Below are positions 54,214-63,410 of a stretch of 64,000 nt of DNA, in pieces. Every line of letters begins with the position of its first letter. Position 1 is the stretch's first letter. The position numbers were made by a program, and so were the translations under genes. The notes beneath the pieces are model-generated. The model was not told the DNA's origin. It did no database searches and saw only the letters and a list, made by a program, of their open reading frames with translations. Source of the DNA: Ignavibacteriota bacterium (GTDB lineage Bacteria; Bacteroidota; Ignavibacteria; Ignavibacteriales; Ignavibacteriaceae); NCBI GenBank assembly GCA_013285405.1, contig CP053446.1, positions 3,767,001 to 3,831,000 on the forward strand, in the 5' to 3' direction.

Positions 54214-55260
54214 ATGAAAAATTTAAAATTAGTTCACTTAAAAGTCTGCCTTATTATTTCAATATCACAGCTCTCTTTCACACAGCAGGATTTTACTTTT
54301 GAAGGAGAAAATCATTTGAGCAACATCCGAATGCTTACCGATAGCGGCGAGAATGCGGAAGCATATCTTTCATTTGATGAAAGTAAATTAATTTTTCAGT
54401 CAACAACCGGCGATATGAAATGTGATCAGATATTTACGATGAATATTGATGGAAGTGATAAGCAAATGGTTTCAACAGGAAAAGGAAGAACAACCTGCGC
54501 ATATTTTTTACCCGGTGATGATAAGATAATTTATGCATCAACACATTTAGCTGATGAAGAATGTCCAACGCCTCCTGACAGAGCAAAAGGATACGTTTGG
54601 CAGCTATATAAATCATTCGATATTTTTTCAGCGAATGCAGATGGCAGTGAATTATCAAGACTAACATTCTCCGATGGATATGATGCAGAAGCAACTGTTT
54701 CTCCCAAAGGAGATAAAATTGTTTTTACATCAACAAGAGATGGAGATCCTGAAATTTATGTGATGGATATTGATGGTTCAAATCAAAAGAGATTGACTTT
54801 TGAAAAAGGATATGATGGTGGTGCATTCTTTTCTCTTGACGGAAGTAAAATAGTTTTTCGTGCAAGCAGACCTAAAACAGAAGAAGAACTTAAAGATTAT
54901 CAGGAGCTTGCAGACGACGGATTATTTCGCCCAACGGTTCTTGAACTTTATGTTATGAACGCTGACGGATCAGATATCAAACAAATAACAAATTTTGGTA
55001 AAGCAAGTTTTGCGCCTTTCTTTTTTCCTGATGGAGAGAAAATTATTTTTTCTTCAAATGTTAACAGCGAAAGTGGACGTGACTTCGATCTTTATATGAT
55101 AAATGTTGATGGAACCGGATTTGAGCAAATTACTTTCAATAAAACCTTCGATGGTTTCCCGATGTTCACCAGGGATGGTAAGCAGCTCATCTTTTGCTCC
55201 AACAGATTTAACAAAAATGAAGGCGACACAAATGTTTTTATTACTGACTGGACTGACTAG
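54214..55260 (+). CDS. Secreted TolB-like WD40/PD40 beta-propeller protein
   Basis: A 348-residue protein with a signal peptide (to about residue 24, LSFTQ) and at least five PD40 repeats of the form FSPxGxKIVFxSxRDGxxEIYVMxxDGS (for example VSPKGDKIVFTSTRDGDPEI). It is likely periplasmic and may bind peptides as TolB does; a function cannot be stated. Followed 32 bases later by the M28 peptidase, which is preceded by GGAGAG. Confidence 0.87.
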   Translation: MKNLKLVHLKVCLIISISQLSFTQQDFTFEGENHLSNIRMLTDSGENAEAYLSFDESKLIFQSTTGDMKCDQIFTMNIDGSDKQMVSTGKGRTTCAYFLPGDDKIIYASTHLADEECPTPPDRAKGYVWQLYKSFDIFSANADGSELSRLTFSDGYDAEATVSPKGDKIVFTSTRDGDPEIYVMDIDGSNQKRLTFEKGYDGGAFFSLDGSKIVFRASRPKTEEELKDYQELADDGLFRPTVLELYVMNADGSDIKQITNFGKASFAPFFFPDGEKIIFSSNVNSESGRDFDLYMINVDGTGFEQITFNKTFDGFPMFTRDGKQLIFCSNRFNKNEGDTNVFITDWTD

Positions 55261-55292
55261 TTAGGAATCAATTAATTTTTTCGGAGAGTGCA

Positions 55293-57092
55293 ATGTATTC
55301 TAAAAGTTTAATTCTTACCGTTTTATTATTTACAATTTCTAATATTGCTGTTTATAATCAACAAGCAGATAATCCTGAAGTAACTACAGAAGAAATTAAA
55401 GAGCACATCAGTTTTTTAGCTTCAGATAAATTAAAAGGAAGAGACAGCGGAACAGAAGAATTATTCGGTGCTGCTGTTTATATCTCAGATGAATTTAAAA
55501 ATTATGGGCTGGAACCTTTATTCAAAGATGGATTTTTACAAGAATTTCCTTTCGTAAAAACAATTGAACTTACTGATAAGAACAGTCTTTCCTTTTCAAC
55601 TAATAGAAGTGAAGTTGAACTAAAGTTAAGAGAAGATTATATCACGTTACCTTTTTCCGGCAACACAGATGTGAATGGCAGCCTGGTTTTTGCTGGTTTT
55701 GGAATATCAGCTTCCGATCTTAATTATGATGATTATTCGGGCATTGATGTGAAAAATAAAATTGTAATTGTTTTCAGAAACACACCTGAACCGGCGGTTG
55801 CACATTCTGGTTTTGATGCTCATTCACCGCTGAGAAAAAAATCGTCAGTTGCAAGAGACAAAGGTGCTGCCGGGATTATATTTATTAATCCTTATGATTC
55901 AAATAAAACCTCAGATGATTTAGTGGAATTTAGTTTTGACAGAGGAGGTGCCATGAGTGATTTCTCTGTTCAAAGTGTTAAACGAATTTTTATCGAAGAA
56001 TTATTACATAACGAAGGAATAAATCTTAAAGACGTTTACAATAAAATTCTTGAATCAAAAAAACCATCGTCTTTTGAACTAAAGAATTCGTCCGCAAAAA
56101 TTTCAACTGAAGTTAAAGAAGTTGAAGCAGTTAGCTGGAATGTTGCTGGATACCTTGAGGGAAAAGATCCCGAACTAAGAAATGAATTGATAATTATTGG
56201 CGCTCACTTCGATCATCTTGGAATGGGTGGCGAAGGTTCTCTTTATCGCGGCGATAAACCTCAAATTCATAATGGCGCTGATGATAACGCTTCAGGAACA
56301 ACCGGTGTTTTAGAATTAGCAGAAAAATTTGCTTCTCGGAAAAATAATTTAAAAAGAAGTATAGTATTCATAACTTTTTCAGGTGAAGAGCTTGGTTTAC
56401 TTGGTTCGAATTATTTTGTAAATAATCTGCCCTTCCCTGTCGAAGACGCAATAACAATGGTGAATATGGATATGATCGGAAGATTAAAAGACAGTTCTCT
56501 AATTGTTTATGGAACAGGTACTTCATCGGATTGGAAAGATATTCTGAATAATTATAATAAATACGGATTCAAATTAACATTTAATGATGAAGGATTCGGA
56601 CCGAGTGATCATTCATCTTTTTACGGCAAGAAAATTCCGGTTCTGTTTTTTTTCACCGGTACACACGAAGATTATCATAAACCATCCGATGATACAGAAA
56701 AAATTAATTTCACCGGCGAAAAAGATATTCTAAATTATGTTTATGATATTGTTACTGCTATTGATAAGAATCCTATACGACCGGATTATCTGCTGGTTGA
56801 GAAGAAAGAATCGGGACAGATGTTTGCAAGAAAAGTTTATGTCGGTACCGTTCCTGATTTCGCAAGCAATGTTGATGGCTATAAAATCAGCGGAGTGTCT
56901 GAAGGAAGTCCTGCACAACTTGCAGGATTACAGGGCGGAGATATTATCATTTCATTCGGCGGGAAAAAGATTTCTAACATTTACGACTTCACTTATGCAC
57001 TCGGAGATTTTGTCCCCGGCGATGAAGTAGATGTGATTGTTAAACGAGGCGAAGACGAAATTACTTTTAAAGTTAAACTTGCTTCGAAGTAA
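55293..57092 (+). CDS. Secreted M28 zinc aminopeptidase with PA and PDZ domains
   Basis: A 599-residue protein with a signal peptide (about 1-22). A PA-domain segment spans about 120-250, then the M28 catalytic domain with zinc ligands visible in GAHFDHLGMG, NGADDNASGTTGVLEL, FSGEELGLLGS and NMDMIGRL, and a C-terminal PDZ domain (about 510-595, GSPAQLAGLQGGDIIISFGG). It hydrolyses N-terminal residues of peptides outside the cytoplasm. A strong terminator follows. Confidence 0.92.
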   Translation: MYSKSLILTVLLFTISNIAVYNQQADNPEVTTEEIKEHISFLASDKLKGRDSGTEELFGAAVYISDEFKNYGLEPLFKDGFLQEFPFVKTIELTDKNSLSFSTNRSEVELKLREDYITLPFSGNTDVNGSLVFAGFGISASDLNYDDYSGIDVKNKIVIVFRNTPEPAVAHSGFDAHSPLRKKSSVARDKGAAGIIFINPYDSNKTSDDLVEFSFDRGGAMSDFSVQSVKRIFIEELLHNEGINLKDVYNKILESKKPSSFELKNSSAKISTEVKEVEAVSWNVAGYLEGKDPELRNELIIIGAHFDHLGMGGEGSLYRGDKPQIHNGADDNASGTTGVLELAEKFASRKNNLKRSIVFITFSGEELGLLGSNYFVNNLPFPVEDAITMVNMDMIGRLKDSSLIVYGTGTSSDWKDILNNYNKYGFKLTFNDEGFGPSDHSSFYGKKIPVLFFFTGTHEDYHKPSDDTEKINFTGEKDILNYVYDIVTAIDKNPIRPDYLLVEKKESGQMFARKVYVGTVPDFASNVDGYKISGVSEGSPAQLAGLQGGDIIISFGGKKISNIYDFTYALGDFVPGDEVDVIVKRGEDEITFKVKLASK

Positions 57093-57117
57093 ATCAGGTA
57101 ATAAATATTCCAATGAT

Positions 57118-57150
57118 AGGCGGATCTCCTGATTCGCCTTTTTTCTTTTA
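57118..57150 (+). terminator. Rho-independent terminator after the M28 peptidase
   Basis: Stem AGGCGGATC, loop TCCT, GATTCGCCT (nine pairs, one G-T) followed by TTTTTTCTTTT. It begins 26 bases after the M28 stop and ends the feo-to-M28 plus-strand run or its last gene. Confidence 0.85.
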
Positions 57151-57192
57151 AAGAATTAATTTTGCTGATATAAATCCATCAATTGAGAAACA

Positions 57193-57612
57193 ATGAAGAG
57201 AAAGAAGAGAAAATATGCGAATGTTATAATGCTGCTGTTGATAATTTTCGTGCTCTTCTTTATAGTCTTTCAGGATAAAAATAAAGTTGTGAGTGCGGCT
57301 GAACTGGTAGAAAGTTATTCCATCGATCAGAAAACAGCAGAAAATAAATTTTTAAATAAAAATATAGAACTTTCCGGAAGTGTCAAATCTTTTATTCAAT
57401 CAGAAAACGGAAGTAGCTTTCTTGAATTGCAAACAAATACCGAGAACATGAAAATTTTTTGCATAATAAAAGATGAATCTACCGTACAAGAAGCATCAAC
57501 ATTGACTAATGACTCACTCGTTACTGTTTTTGGTAAATGCCTGGGACTAAATCCAACTGGTTACGAAAAATTTTCAAACAGTATTTTTATAGAAGTGGAA
57601 TGGATAAAATAA
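57193..57612 (+). CDS. Membrane-anchored OB-fold protein
   Basis: A 139-residue protein with a basic N-terminus and a single membrane anchor (about 10-26), followed by a tRNA_anti-like OB-fold: SAAELVESYSIDQKTAENKF, LNKNIELSGSVKSF, then LVTVFGKCLGLNPTG. Such domains are common in small envelope proteins of this phylum; ligand unknown. Its last 13 bases overlap the yjbQ start. Confidence 0.78.
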   Translation: MKRKKRKYANVIMLLLIIFVLFFIVFQDKNKVVSAAELVESYSIDQKTAENKFLNKNIELSGSVKSFIQSENGSSFLELQTNTENMKIFCIIKDESTVQEASTLTNDSLVTVFGKCLGLNPTGYEKFSNSIFIEVEWIK

Positions 57613-58043
57613 TCTGGCGTCAAAAAGAAATCTCCCTAAAGCCAAGAGAAAGAGGATTCCATATTGTAACTGATGAGATTGTTCATCAGTTGCCTGAGCT
57701 AAATAAAATTCAAATTGGTTTAATGCACATGTTAATAAAACATACATCCGCTTCAATAACTCTAAATGAAAATTTCGATCCTGATGTTCGCTCAGATATG
57801 GAGAAGTATTTTAGTCAGGCGGTAAAAGAAAATGAACCCTGGTATAATCATAATTCTGAGGGCACAGATGATATGCCTGCACACATTAAATCAACATTGA
57901 TTGGGAATTCTTTAACAATCCCGATCACGAGTGGAAAATTAAATCTCGGAACATGGCAGGGAATTTATTTGTGTGAACATCGTAATCATGCAGGAAGCAG
58001 AAAAATTATTGTAACAATATCTGGAGAAAAATTAGTTGAGTAA
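57600..58043 (+). CDS. YjbQ family (UPF0047) protein
   Basis: A 147-residue cytoplasmic protein. I start it at the ATG at 57600-57602 (MDKIIWRQKEISL) rather than an in-frame codon at 57537, which would extend into the OB-fold gene by 21 codons without homology. Signatures: HTSASITLNENFDPDVRSDM, NSEGTDDMPAHIKSTLIG, and GTWQGIYLCEHRNHAG. Some members have thiamin-phosphate synthase activity; the native role is unsettled. It overlaps the next gene by 8 bases. Confidence 0.9.
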   Translation: MDKIIWRQKEISLKPRERGFHIVTDEIVHQLPELNKIQIGLMHMLIKHTSASITLNENFDPDVRSDMEKYFSQAVKENEPWYNHNSEGTDDMPAHIKSTLIGNSLTIPITSGKLNLGTWQGIYLCEHRNHAGSRKIIVTISGEKLVE

Positions 58044-58539
58044 AAAAAGAATCTTGTTCGTATGTATGGGAAACATCTGCCGTTCACCTGCGGCGGAAGG
58101 AATTGCAAAAAAACTTTCTGCGAAGAGAGGTCTTGAAGGTAAAGTTGAAATTGATTCAGCAGGAACTCTTGATTATCATACAGGTGAATCACCTGATTCA
58201 AGAATGATAAAACATGCTTCCAAACGTGGTTATAGTCTGGATAGCAAAGCCAGGCAATTCAATCCTGAAAAAGATTTTGAACATTTCGATTATATCATCA
58301 CAATGGATAATGATAATTATTCTGAAATAATTTCACTCGATAAAAGAAATCAGTTTGCTGATAAAGTTTTTAAGATGGTGAGCTTCGGAAATAAAATAAA
58401 AGCTGATGAAGTACCTGATCCTTACTACAGCGGAAGTGATGGTTTTGAATATGTTCTTGACATTCTTGAAGATTCTATCGAAGGTTTACTTAACAGAGTT
58501 AAAGATGATATCAGAAGAGAAAATAAAAAAGCGGATTGA
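58036..58539 (+). CDS. Low-molecular-weight protein-tyrosine phosphatase
   Basis: A 167-residue protein starting at a TTG. The P-loop CX5R is C10-MGNIC-R16-S near the start, and the catalytic aspartate lies in VPDPYYSG. It removes phosphate from tyrosines or small molecules. The TTG start gives MSKKRILFVCMGNIC, the normal position of the loop. It overlaps the next gene by 35 bases. Confidence 0.93.
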   Translation: MSKKRILFVCMGNICRSPAAEGIAKKLSAKRGLEGKVEIDSAGTLDYHTGESPDSRMIKHASKRGYSLDSKARQFNPEKDFEHFDYIITMDNDNYSEIISLDKRNQFADKVFKMVSFGNKIKADEVPDPYYSGSDGFEYVLDILEDSIEGLLNRVKDDIRRENKKAD

Positions 58540-59377
58540 AGAAAAGCTCGGGAGTAAAATAAAAAGCTTCTCTTCCCTTTCCGGTGGATGTATAAGCGAT
58601 GCTTTCAAAATTTCTACTGAAAATGGAACCAGCTTTTTCCTGAAATACAATCCATCAGCTTCAAATGATATGTTTTTTAAGGAAGCAAATGGATTGAGAG
58701 AACTGGATAAATCAAACGCTATCAAAATCCCTGAAGTATTATCTGTTGATGAAGATTATATTCTTCTTGAATTTATTGCATCCGGAAACCGGAAAAAAAA
58801 ATTTTTTGAAGACTTTGGAAAGAGCTTTGCCGAAATGCATAAGTTCAAATCAGATAGCTTTGGTTTTTATGAGAATAATTACATCGGATCAAATCCGCAG
58901 ATAAATATTCCCGATGAAAAAGAGAAATCTGACTGGACAGCATTTTATCTTAACAAAAGAATTTTATTCCAACTGCAATTAGCAGAAAAACTTGGTAATT
59001 CAACTGATGAATTGAGGAAAGGAATTTCAAAACTCGAGAATAAGATCGAAGATATTATCGGTCACAATTCTGAAAAGCCTTCACTTCTTCATGGTGATCT
59101 CTGGGCGGGTAATTACATGATTGATCAAAACGGAAATGCAGTACTGATTGATCCTGCCGCTTACTATGGACATAGGGAAGCGGATCTTGGAATGACAAAA
59201 CTTTTTGGCGGATTTAATTCAGAATTCTATAAAGCTTACAACGAATCTTTTCCTTTAGAAGACGGATTCGATTACAGAGAAAATATTTACAAACTCTATC
59301 ACGTTCTTAATCATCTAAATCTTTTTGGTGGTGGATACTATTCGCAGGCAATAAGTCTCATAAAGTTTTATGTTTAA
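58505..59377 (+). CDS. Fructosamine kinase family protein
   Basis: About 290 residues from an ATG at 58505-58507. An in-frame start at 58406 would lie deep inside the phosphatase gene. The kinase-like fold shows the N-lobe SSLSGGCISDAFKI and FFLKY lysine, the catalytic HGDLWAGNYM with the expected Asp, and IDPAAYYGHREADLGMTKLF. It phosphorylates protein-bound ketosamines (deglycation) in known members. Overlap with the phosphatase gene suggests tight co-translation. Confidence 0.9.
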   Translation: MISEEKIKKRIEEKLGSKIKSFSSLSGGCISDAFKISTENGTSFFLKYNPSASNDMFFKEANGLRELDKSNAIKIPEVLSVDEDYILLEFIASGNRKKKFFEDFGKSFAEMHKFKSDSFGFYENNYIGSNPQINIPDEKEKSDWTAFYLNKRILFQLQLAEKLGNSTDELRKGISKLENKIEDIIGHNSEKPSLLHGDLWAGNYMIDQNGNAVLIDPAAYYGHREADLGMTKLFGGFNSEFYKAYNESFPLEDGFDYRENIYKLYHVLNHLNLFGGGYYSQAISLIKFYV

Positions 59378-59439
59378 TAAGATTGGATGTTTCTTTCTAC
59401 CTTTACCTACCCTAGCAGTTACACGAGTCTCTTTTTGTC

Positions 59440-59500
59440 AACCTGAACCTGCCTGACGGCAGACAGGCTCGCTTCTCCGAAGGAGTCCTTTGGACAGGTT
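59440..59500. repeat. Composite dispersed repeat in the 59378-59742 gap
   Basis: Outer arms AACCTG and CAGGTT enclose a CCTGCC...GACAGG palindrome (59448-59467), then CTCCGAAGGAG and TCCTTTGGA hairpins (59474-59493). The palindrome is of the array-gene type and the two hairpins match those at 41590-41629. Confidence 0.65.
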
Positions 59501-59525
59501 CTTCTTATTTACCAAAAACGCGATT

Positions 59526-59588
59526 AAAGATTCCGAAACAAGTTCGGAATGACAGTCGTGCAACACCCTGGTCTGACGGCAAGGCAGG
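59526..59588. repeat. Hairpin ATTCCGAA-ACAAG-TTCGGAAT and a second CCTG...GGCAGG palindrome
   Basis: 59530-59550 is a perfect eight-base stem with loop ACAAG, continuing GAC (the GTCATTCYGA family on the other strand). At 59567-59588 a further palindrome CCTGGTCTGACGGC...AAGGCAGG is related to the 21-bp element. The rest of the 365-bp gap shows no gene. Confidence 0.6.
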
Positions 59589-59742
59589 TTAGCGGCAAAT
59601 GAATACAAAGTTATCAGAAGAATAAAAGAATTGCCACAAAGACGCCAGGTCTCAAAGAATTGCAAAGACTAGTTACATTTGCAGGCACGATTCGATAATG
59701 AATGAATTATATTTAAGTTGTTCAAATAAAAAAGCTTATTAA

Positions 59743-60486
59743 ATGGAAAAAATATCGGTAACAGTAATTACCAAAAACGAAGAAAAAAATATTTCTGACT
59801 GCTTGAAGAGTGTTGAATGGGCTGATGAAATTATTGTGGTTGATTCAGAAAGTACTGATCGCACTATCGAATTAACAAAACAATTCACTAATAAAGTATT
59901 CACTCGTAAATGGGAAGGTTATGTTCCTCAAAAAAGATATGCATTAAGTCTGGCAAGTAATGAATGGGTGCTCAGTCTTGATGCAGATGAGCGAATAACT
60001 GATGAGCTGAAAAATGAAATAATGAATCTGAAACCGGACGATTTAAATGGATACAAGATCAGAAGAAAAAATTTTCTGATGAATAAAGAAATAACAAGCT
60101 GCGGCTGGGAGAAAGATTTTCAACTTCGTCTTTTCAAAAAAGATAGAACAAATCTGAACGATCGGTTGGTTCACGAAAAATTTATTGTTGATGGTAAGGT
60201 TGGAACACTTAAAAATCCGATGCTGCATTTTACTTTCTCTTCCTTTACAGATTACTTTGAAAAAATTAATAAATACACAAGCCTTAAAGCTGAAGAACTT
60301 TCAAAGAAAAAGAAAAAGATTGGCGGCTGGACGATTTTTTCACATACCATATCAGCTTTCTTTGCATTCTTTTTTATCAGAGGCGGTTTTAAAGATGGAG
60401 TTTACGGTTTGATTATCTCTTTACTTCATTCTGTAAGCACGATGATGAATTACATAAAATTATGGGAGCTTCAGAATAAAAAATGA
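59743..60486 (+). CDS. Glycosyltransferase family 2, WaaE/KdtX-like
   Basis: A 247-residue GT-A enzyme of the lipopolysaccharide core type. It opens with ISVTVITKNEEKNISDCLKSV, has the DXD-like metal site in SLDADERI, then GYKIRRKNFLMNKEI and the WaaE-type HFTFSSFTDYFEKINKYTS, and ends with two hydrophobic segments (FFAFFFIRGGFKDG). It probably adds a sugar to lipid A core or another glycolipid at the inner membrane. Sugar specificity unknown. Confidence 0.88.
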   Translation: MEKISVTVITKNEEKNISDCLKSVEWADEIIVVDSESTDRTIELTKQFTNKVFTRKWEGYVPQKRYALSLASNEWVLSLDADERITDELKNEIMNLKPDDLNGYKIRRKNFLMNKEITSCGWEKDFQLRLFKKDRTNLNDRLVHEKFIVDGKVGTLKNPMLHFTFSSFTDYFEKINKYTSLKAEELSKKKKKIGGWTIFSHTISAFFAFFFIRGGFKDGVYGLIISLLHSVSTMMNYIKLWELQNKK

Positions 60487-60505
60487 GATGGAAAGAATGA
60501 TTGAG

Positions 60506-60553
60506 TGCATTGATGCATGATTGCATGCGAACATGCAACCATGCAATAATGCA
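60506..60553. repeat. Degenerate TGCAT-type dyad between convergent genes
   Basis: Two 22-base arms (TGCATTGATGCATGATTGCATG and its partner CATGCAACC...ATAATGCA) pair at 19 of 22 positions around a CGAA loop. It lies between the glycosyltransferase (+) and the FKBP gene (-). There is no strong T-run on either side, so terminator use is uncertain. Confidence 0.7.
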
Positions 60554-60559
60554 GAATTG

Positions 60560-61396
60560 TTATTTTACGTCAACGATTTCAGTATCAAAAATAAGTGTTG
60601 AGTTAGCTGGAATTTTTTCGAGCTGCATTTCACCATAACCAAGCTGTGGTGGAATTATGAACCTTGCTTTATCTCCCTTTTTAAGAAGACGCATTCCTTC
60701 ATCCCAACCGGGTATCACTTGTCCTTGTCCGACAACAAATTGAATTGGTTCATCTCTTTCAACGGAACTATCGAATAAAGTTCCATCCTGCAGGTACCCT
60801 GAATAATTAACAGTGACCACTTTACCTGAGTCAATCATTGGACCATCGCCATGAGAAATAATAGCATATTTGAGACCGCTGGCTGTGGTTTTAAATAAAG
60901 TCGAATCAACCTCCCACATTTTGGCAACACCTTTATCTTTAACATCAAGTAATTCAATTACAACTTTTAAATCAGTATTTGGTGGAATAAATCCGACACC
61001 TGCTTCACCATAAGCAAGCTTTGAAGGAATGATCATTGTTCTTACTCCACCAGCTTTCATTCCAATGATACCTTCATCGGTTCCCTTGATAAATGAACCT
61101 GAATTCAGAACAAATTTTATCGGTTGGTTTCGCATTTTTGAATCGCCAAGAGAAAGCATATTTTTTGTTTGGTCGGTTGACCAATCTGTAAATAATTCTC
61201 CGGCAGAATCTTTTGGGACCATCCAGCCTTTGAAGTGAATAGAAACCAGATCACCAGCTTTAGCTTCTCTGCCTGTACCAAGAGAATCATCCATAAACTG
61301 TAACCCAGACTCAAGAGTTTTTATTTCCTGTCCTTTATTGCAGCCCACCAAACTAACTGTTAAAACTGCAATAAGTACAAACAATATTTTTTGCAT
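60560..61396 (-). CDS. Tandem FKBP-type peptidyl-prolyl isomerase lipoprotein
   Basis: About 278 residues from the ATG at 61394-61396; an in-frame codon 13 residues earlier would spoil the signal peptide. The signal ends with a lipobox (SLVGC), so the protein is anchored to a membrane. Two FKBP domains follow: about residues 30-145 (GDLVSIHFKGWM, GTDEGIIGMKAGGVRTMIIPSKLAYGEAGVG) and 165-275 (GKVVTVNYSGYLQDGTLFDSS, GWDEGMRLLKKGDKARFIIPPQLGYGE). The second has the better-preserved active-site residues. It would catalyse proline isomerisation in the periplasm. Confidence 0.92.
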   Translation of the reverse strand: MQKILFVLIAVLTVSLVGCNKGQEIKTLESGLQFMDDSLGTGREAKAGDLVSIHFKGWMVPKDSAGELFTDWSTDQTKNMLSLGDSKMRNQPIKFVLNSGSFIKGTDEGIIGMKAGGVRTMIIPSKLAYGEAGVGFIPPNTDLKVVIELLDVKDKGVAKMWEVDSTLFKTTASGLKYAIISHGDGPMIDSGKVVTVNYSGYLQDGTLFDSSVERDEPIQFVVGQGQVIPGWDEGMRLLKKGDKARFIIPPQLGYGEMQLEKIPANSTLIFDTEIVDVK

Positions 61397-61541
61397 TTTT
61401 TTCCTTTTAAAAATTTGACGATGAAATATATTCATAATTATTGTCTCTTTTTTATGCGTAATAATTTTATCCTATGTTTTAAGAATTGTCTGTTTTACCT
61501 TTGAAACAATTCAGGATAAACAATTAAATATTTTCAACTGT

Positions 61542-62186
61542 ATGTTAAGCGAAAAATTTTCTATTACCCGAACATTGATACTATTAACGGTAGTTTTTTT
61601 AGTTTTTAATTTTGATAACGCACAAAGCCAAAAATCTGAATCAGAATCTGTCATTGATTCAGATTTGAATTTTGAGGAGGCTGTTGCAGGAATTTCAGTT
61701 CCTGATGGTACGATTGAAAATTTAAGAATTGTTGATATTTATTATTATGGATTTGATGACAAACTTCATAAAGGACAGTTGGTGGTTCATAAAGATGTGG
61801 TATTGGATATAATTGAAATATTTGAGTTTATCAGAGAATCTCACTTCCCTGTTGAAAAAGTAATTCCAATCAGCCAATACAATTGGTCCGATGAAAAATC
61901 TATGAAGGATAATAACACATCAGCTTTCAACTACAGATTCATTTCCGGAACGAGAGTAATTTCAAATCATGCCTCCGGATTAGCAATCGATATAAACCCC
62001 CGGTTGAATCCATACATTAAGAACGGATCAAGTTTACCGGCAAATTGTATTTACGATACGACAAAAACCGGGACAATTTCAGCATCATCTCAACTTGTTA
62101 ATGAATTTAAACAGAGAGGCTGGCAATGGGGCGGCGATTGGAAGAGTCTTAAAGATTACCAGCATTTCGAAAAAAAATTAAAGTAG
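61542..62186 (+). CDS. Secreted M15-family D-Ala-D-Ala carboxypeptidase-like protein
   Basis: A 214-residue protein with a signal peptide (to about residue 30). The M15 zinc motif SxHxxGxAxD appears as SNHASGLAIDINPRLNPY and the second site as DYQHFEK after WQWGGDWKSLKD. These enzymes cleave stem peptides of peptidoglycan. Its end overlaps the next gene by 9 bp in convergent orientation. Confidence 0.87.
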   Translation: MLSEKFSITRTLILLTVVFLVFNFDNAQSQKSESESVIDSDLNFEEAVAGISVPDGTIENLRIVDIYYYGFDDKLHKGQLVVHKDVVLDIIEIFEFIRESHFPVEKVIPISQYNWSDEKSMKDNNTSAFNYRFISGTRVISNHASGLAIDINPRLNPYIKNGSSLPANCIYDTTKTGTISASSQLVNEFKQRGWQWGGDWKSLKDYQHFEKKLK

Positions 62187-63338
62187 GCTTTTCCCCTTTT
62201 CTGTTCCGAATAAATAGATAAGCGCACGCGGGATATTCTTTGACCAATCTCTTTCACCATGTTGTGAGCTTTTAGCCTTTACATAATAGAAATCTGTTCT
62301 TTCCTTGTATCCATTTTTCGTTAAAGCGTTCAGCATCTCATCAACACCTGTTTGCAATCTTGTATCAAGTTCATCATCTCCATTACAAATAAAAAGATTA
62401 ATCTCTTTCTTCTTGCCAGAATAGGATAATACATTATCAACAAAGTTATACCGATCAATTTTAAAAGCCGGAGAAAAGCAAAAGGCTTTTGAAAATATTT
62501 CAGAATATTGCCAGGCGAGAATAAAAGAAATTAATCCGCCGAGTGAACCACCGCCGTTTGCTGTATTCTGCCTGTCCGGTTTTGTCCTGTAATTCCTGTC
62601 AATAAAAGGTTTGAGCGAATCAACGATGAAATTCATATAAGCATATCCGGTATCGTTTTCAGAGTACTCATTATTCCTTTGCGGCGTATTATAAATTCCG
62701 ACAATTATTAACGGTTCAATTAATTTTTGTTTGATAAGACTATCTGCTGCTTCATCAATTTGCCAATCAACCTGAAAAGATGAAGTTGAAGGATCAACAA
62801 TATTTTGTCCGTCATGCATATATAGTACAGGATATCGTCTGTCAGATTCTGAACTATATTCCGGAGGAAGCCAAACGACAATATCTCTTGCTTTTATTCC
62901 ACTTCCTGAAAAATTTCTGTGATACTCTACAAATCCGGTTATTTGCCCTTCAATTTTTCTTTCAACCTGATCCGCCCAAAGATTGATCTTCAATGAAATT
63001 GTAGTATCACTCCAAACTATGAAAGAAAAGTTTGAAGGAATTGTTCCATCATCGTTTAATGCTTCTTTAATCCAGCTTCCGCGCGTGAATTTGAATTCAA
63101 GCTTCTTACCTCTCGGGAAGGAGAAATTTTTAACCCATTTACTTTTCACGATTTCATCAAGAGAAACAACTTCCGGCTGCCAGTTACCTAACAAATTATC
63201 GTTGCCGGTTATATAAACAGCTTCATCTGCATTTAAATCTTTTGTAAAAACTTCAAAAGTAATTGAAACTTCAGTTTGTGGAAAAGAATCAAATGAATAA
63301 AAAAAGATGAAGTAGAAGATGAGAGAATATTTTACCAT
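62178..63338 (-). CDS. Secreted esterase D-like alpha/beta hydrolase with N-terminal CBM20
   Basis: About 386 residues from an ATG at 63338; an in-frame TTG at 63369-63371 lies before the signal peptide. After the signal (to about FPQT) comes a CBM20-like starch-binding domain (about 20-115, VYITGNDNLLGNWQPEV, KWVKNFSFPRGKKLEFKFTRGSW), then an esterase domain with VWLPPEYSSESDRRYPVLYMHDGQN, the nucleophile in GGSLGGLISF and a C-terminal His in SSQHGERDW. Substrate unknown; a carbohydrate ester or siderophore-type ester is possible. Confidence 0.87.
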   Translation of the reverse strand: MVKYSLIFYFIFFYSFDSFPQTEVSITFEVFTKDLNADEAVYITGNDNLLGNWQPEVVSLDEIVKSKWVKNFSFPRGKKLEFKFTRGSWIKEALNDDGTIPSNFSFIVWSDTTISLKINLWADQVERKIEGQITGFVEYHRNFSGSGIKARDIVVWLPPEYSSESDRRYPVLYMHDGQNIVDPSTSSFQVDWQIDEAADSLIKQKLIEPLIIVGIYNTPQRNNEYSENDTGYAYMNFIVDSLKPFIDRNYRTKPDRQNTANGGGSLGGLISFILAWQYSEIFSKAFCFSPAFKIDRYNFVDNVLSYSGKKKEINLFICNGDDELDTRLQTGVDEMLNALTKNGYKERTDFYYVKAKSSQHGERDWSKNIPRALIYLFGTEKGKSLL

Positions 63339-63410
63339 ATTAATTTGATTTGAATGGCTTATTTTTTGCAAGATTAAAAAAACTTATCAGTGTTGATTAC
63401 TGAATTAATT

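Noticed and set aside
58406-58504. 33-codon upstream extension of the fructosamine kinase gene
   Set aside because: It lies within the phosphatase frame and has no kinase homology; the ATG at 58505 gives the normal start.
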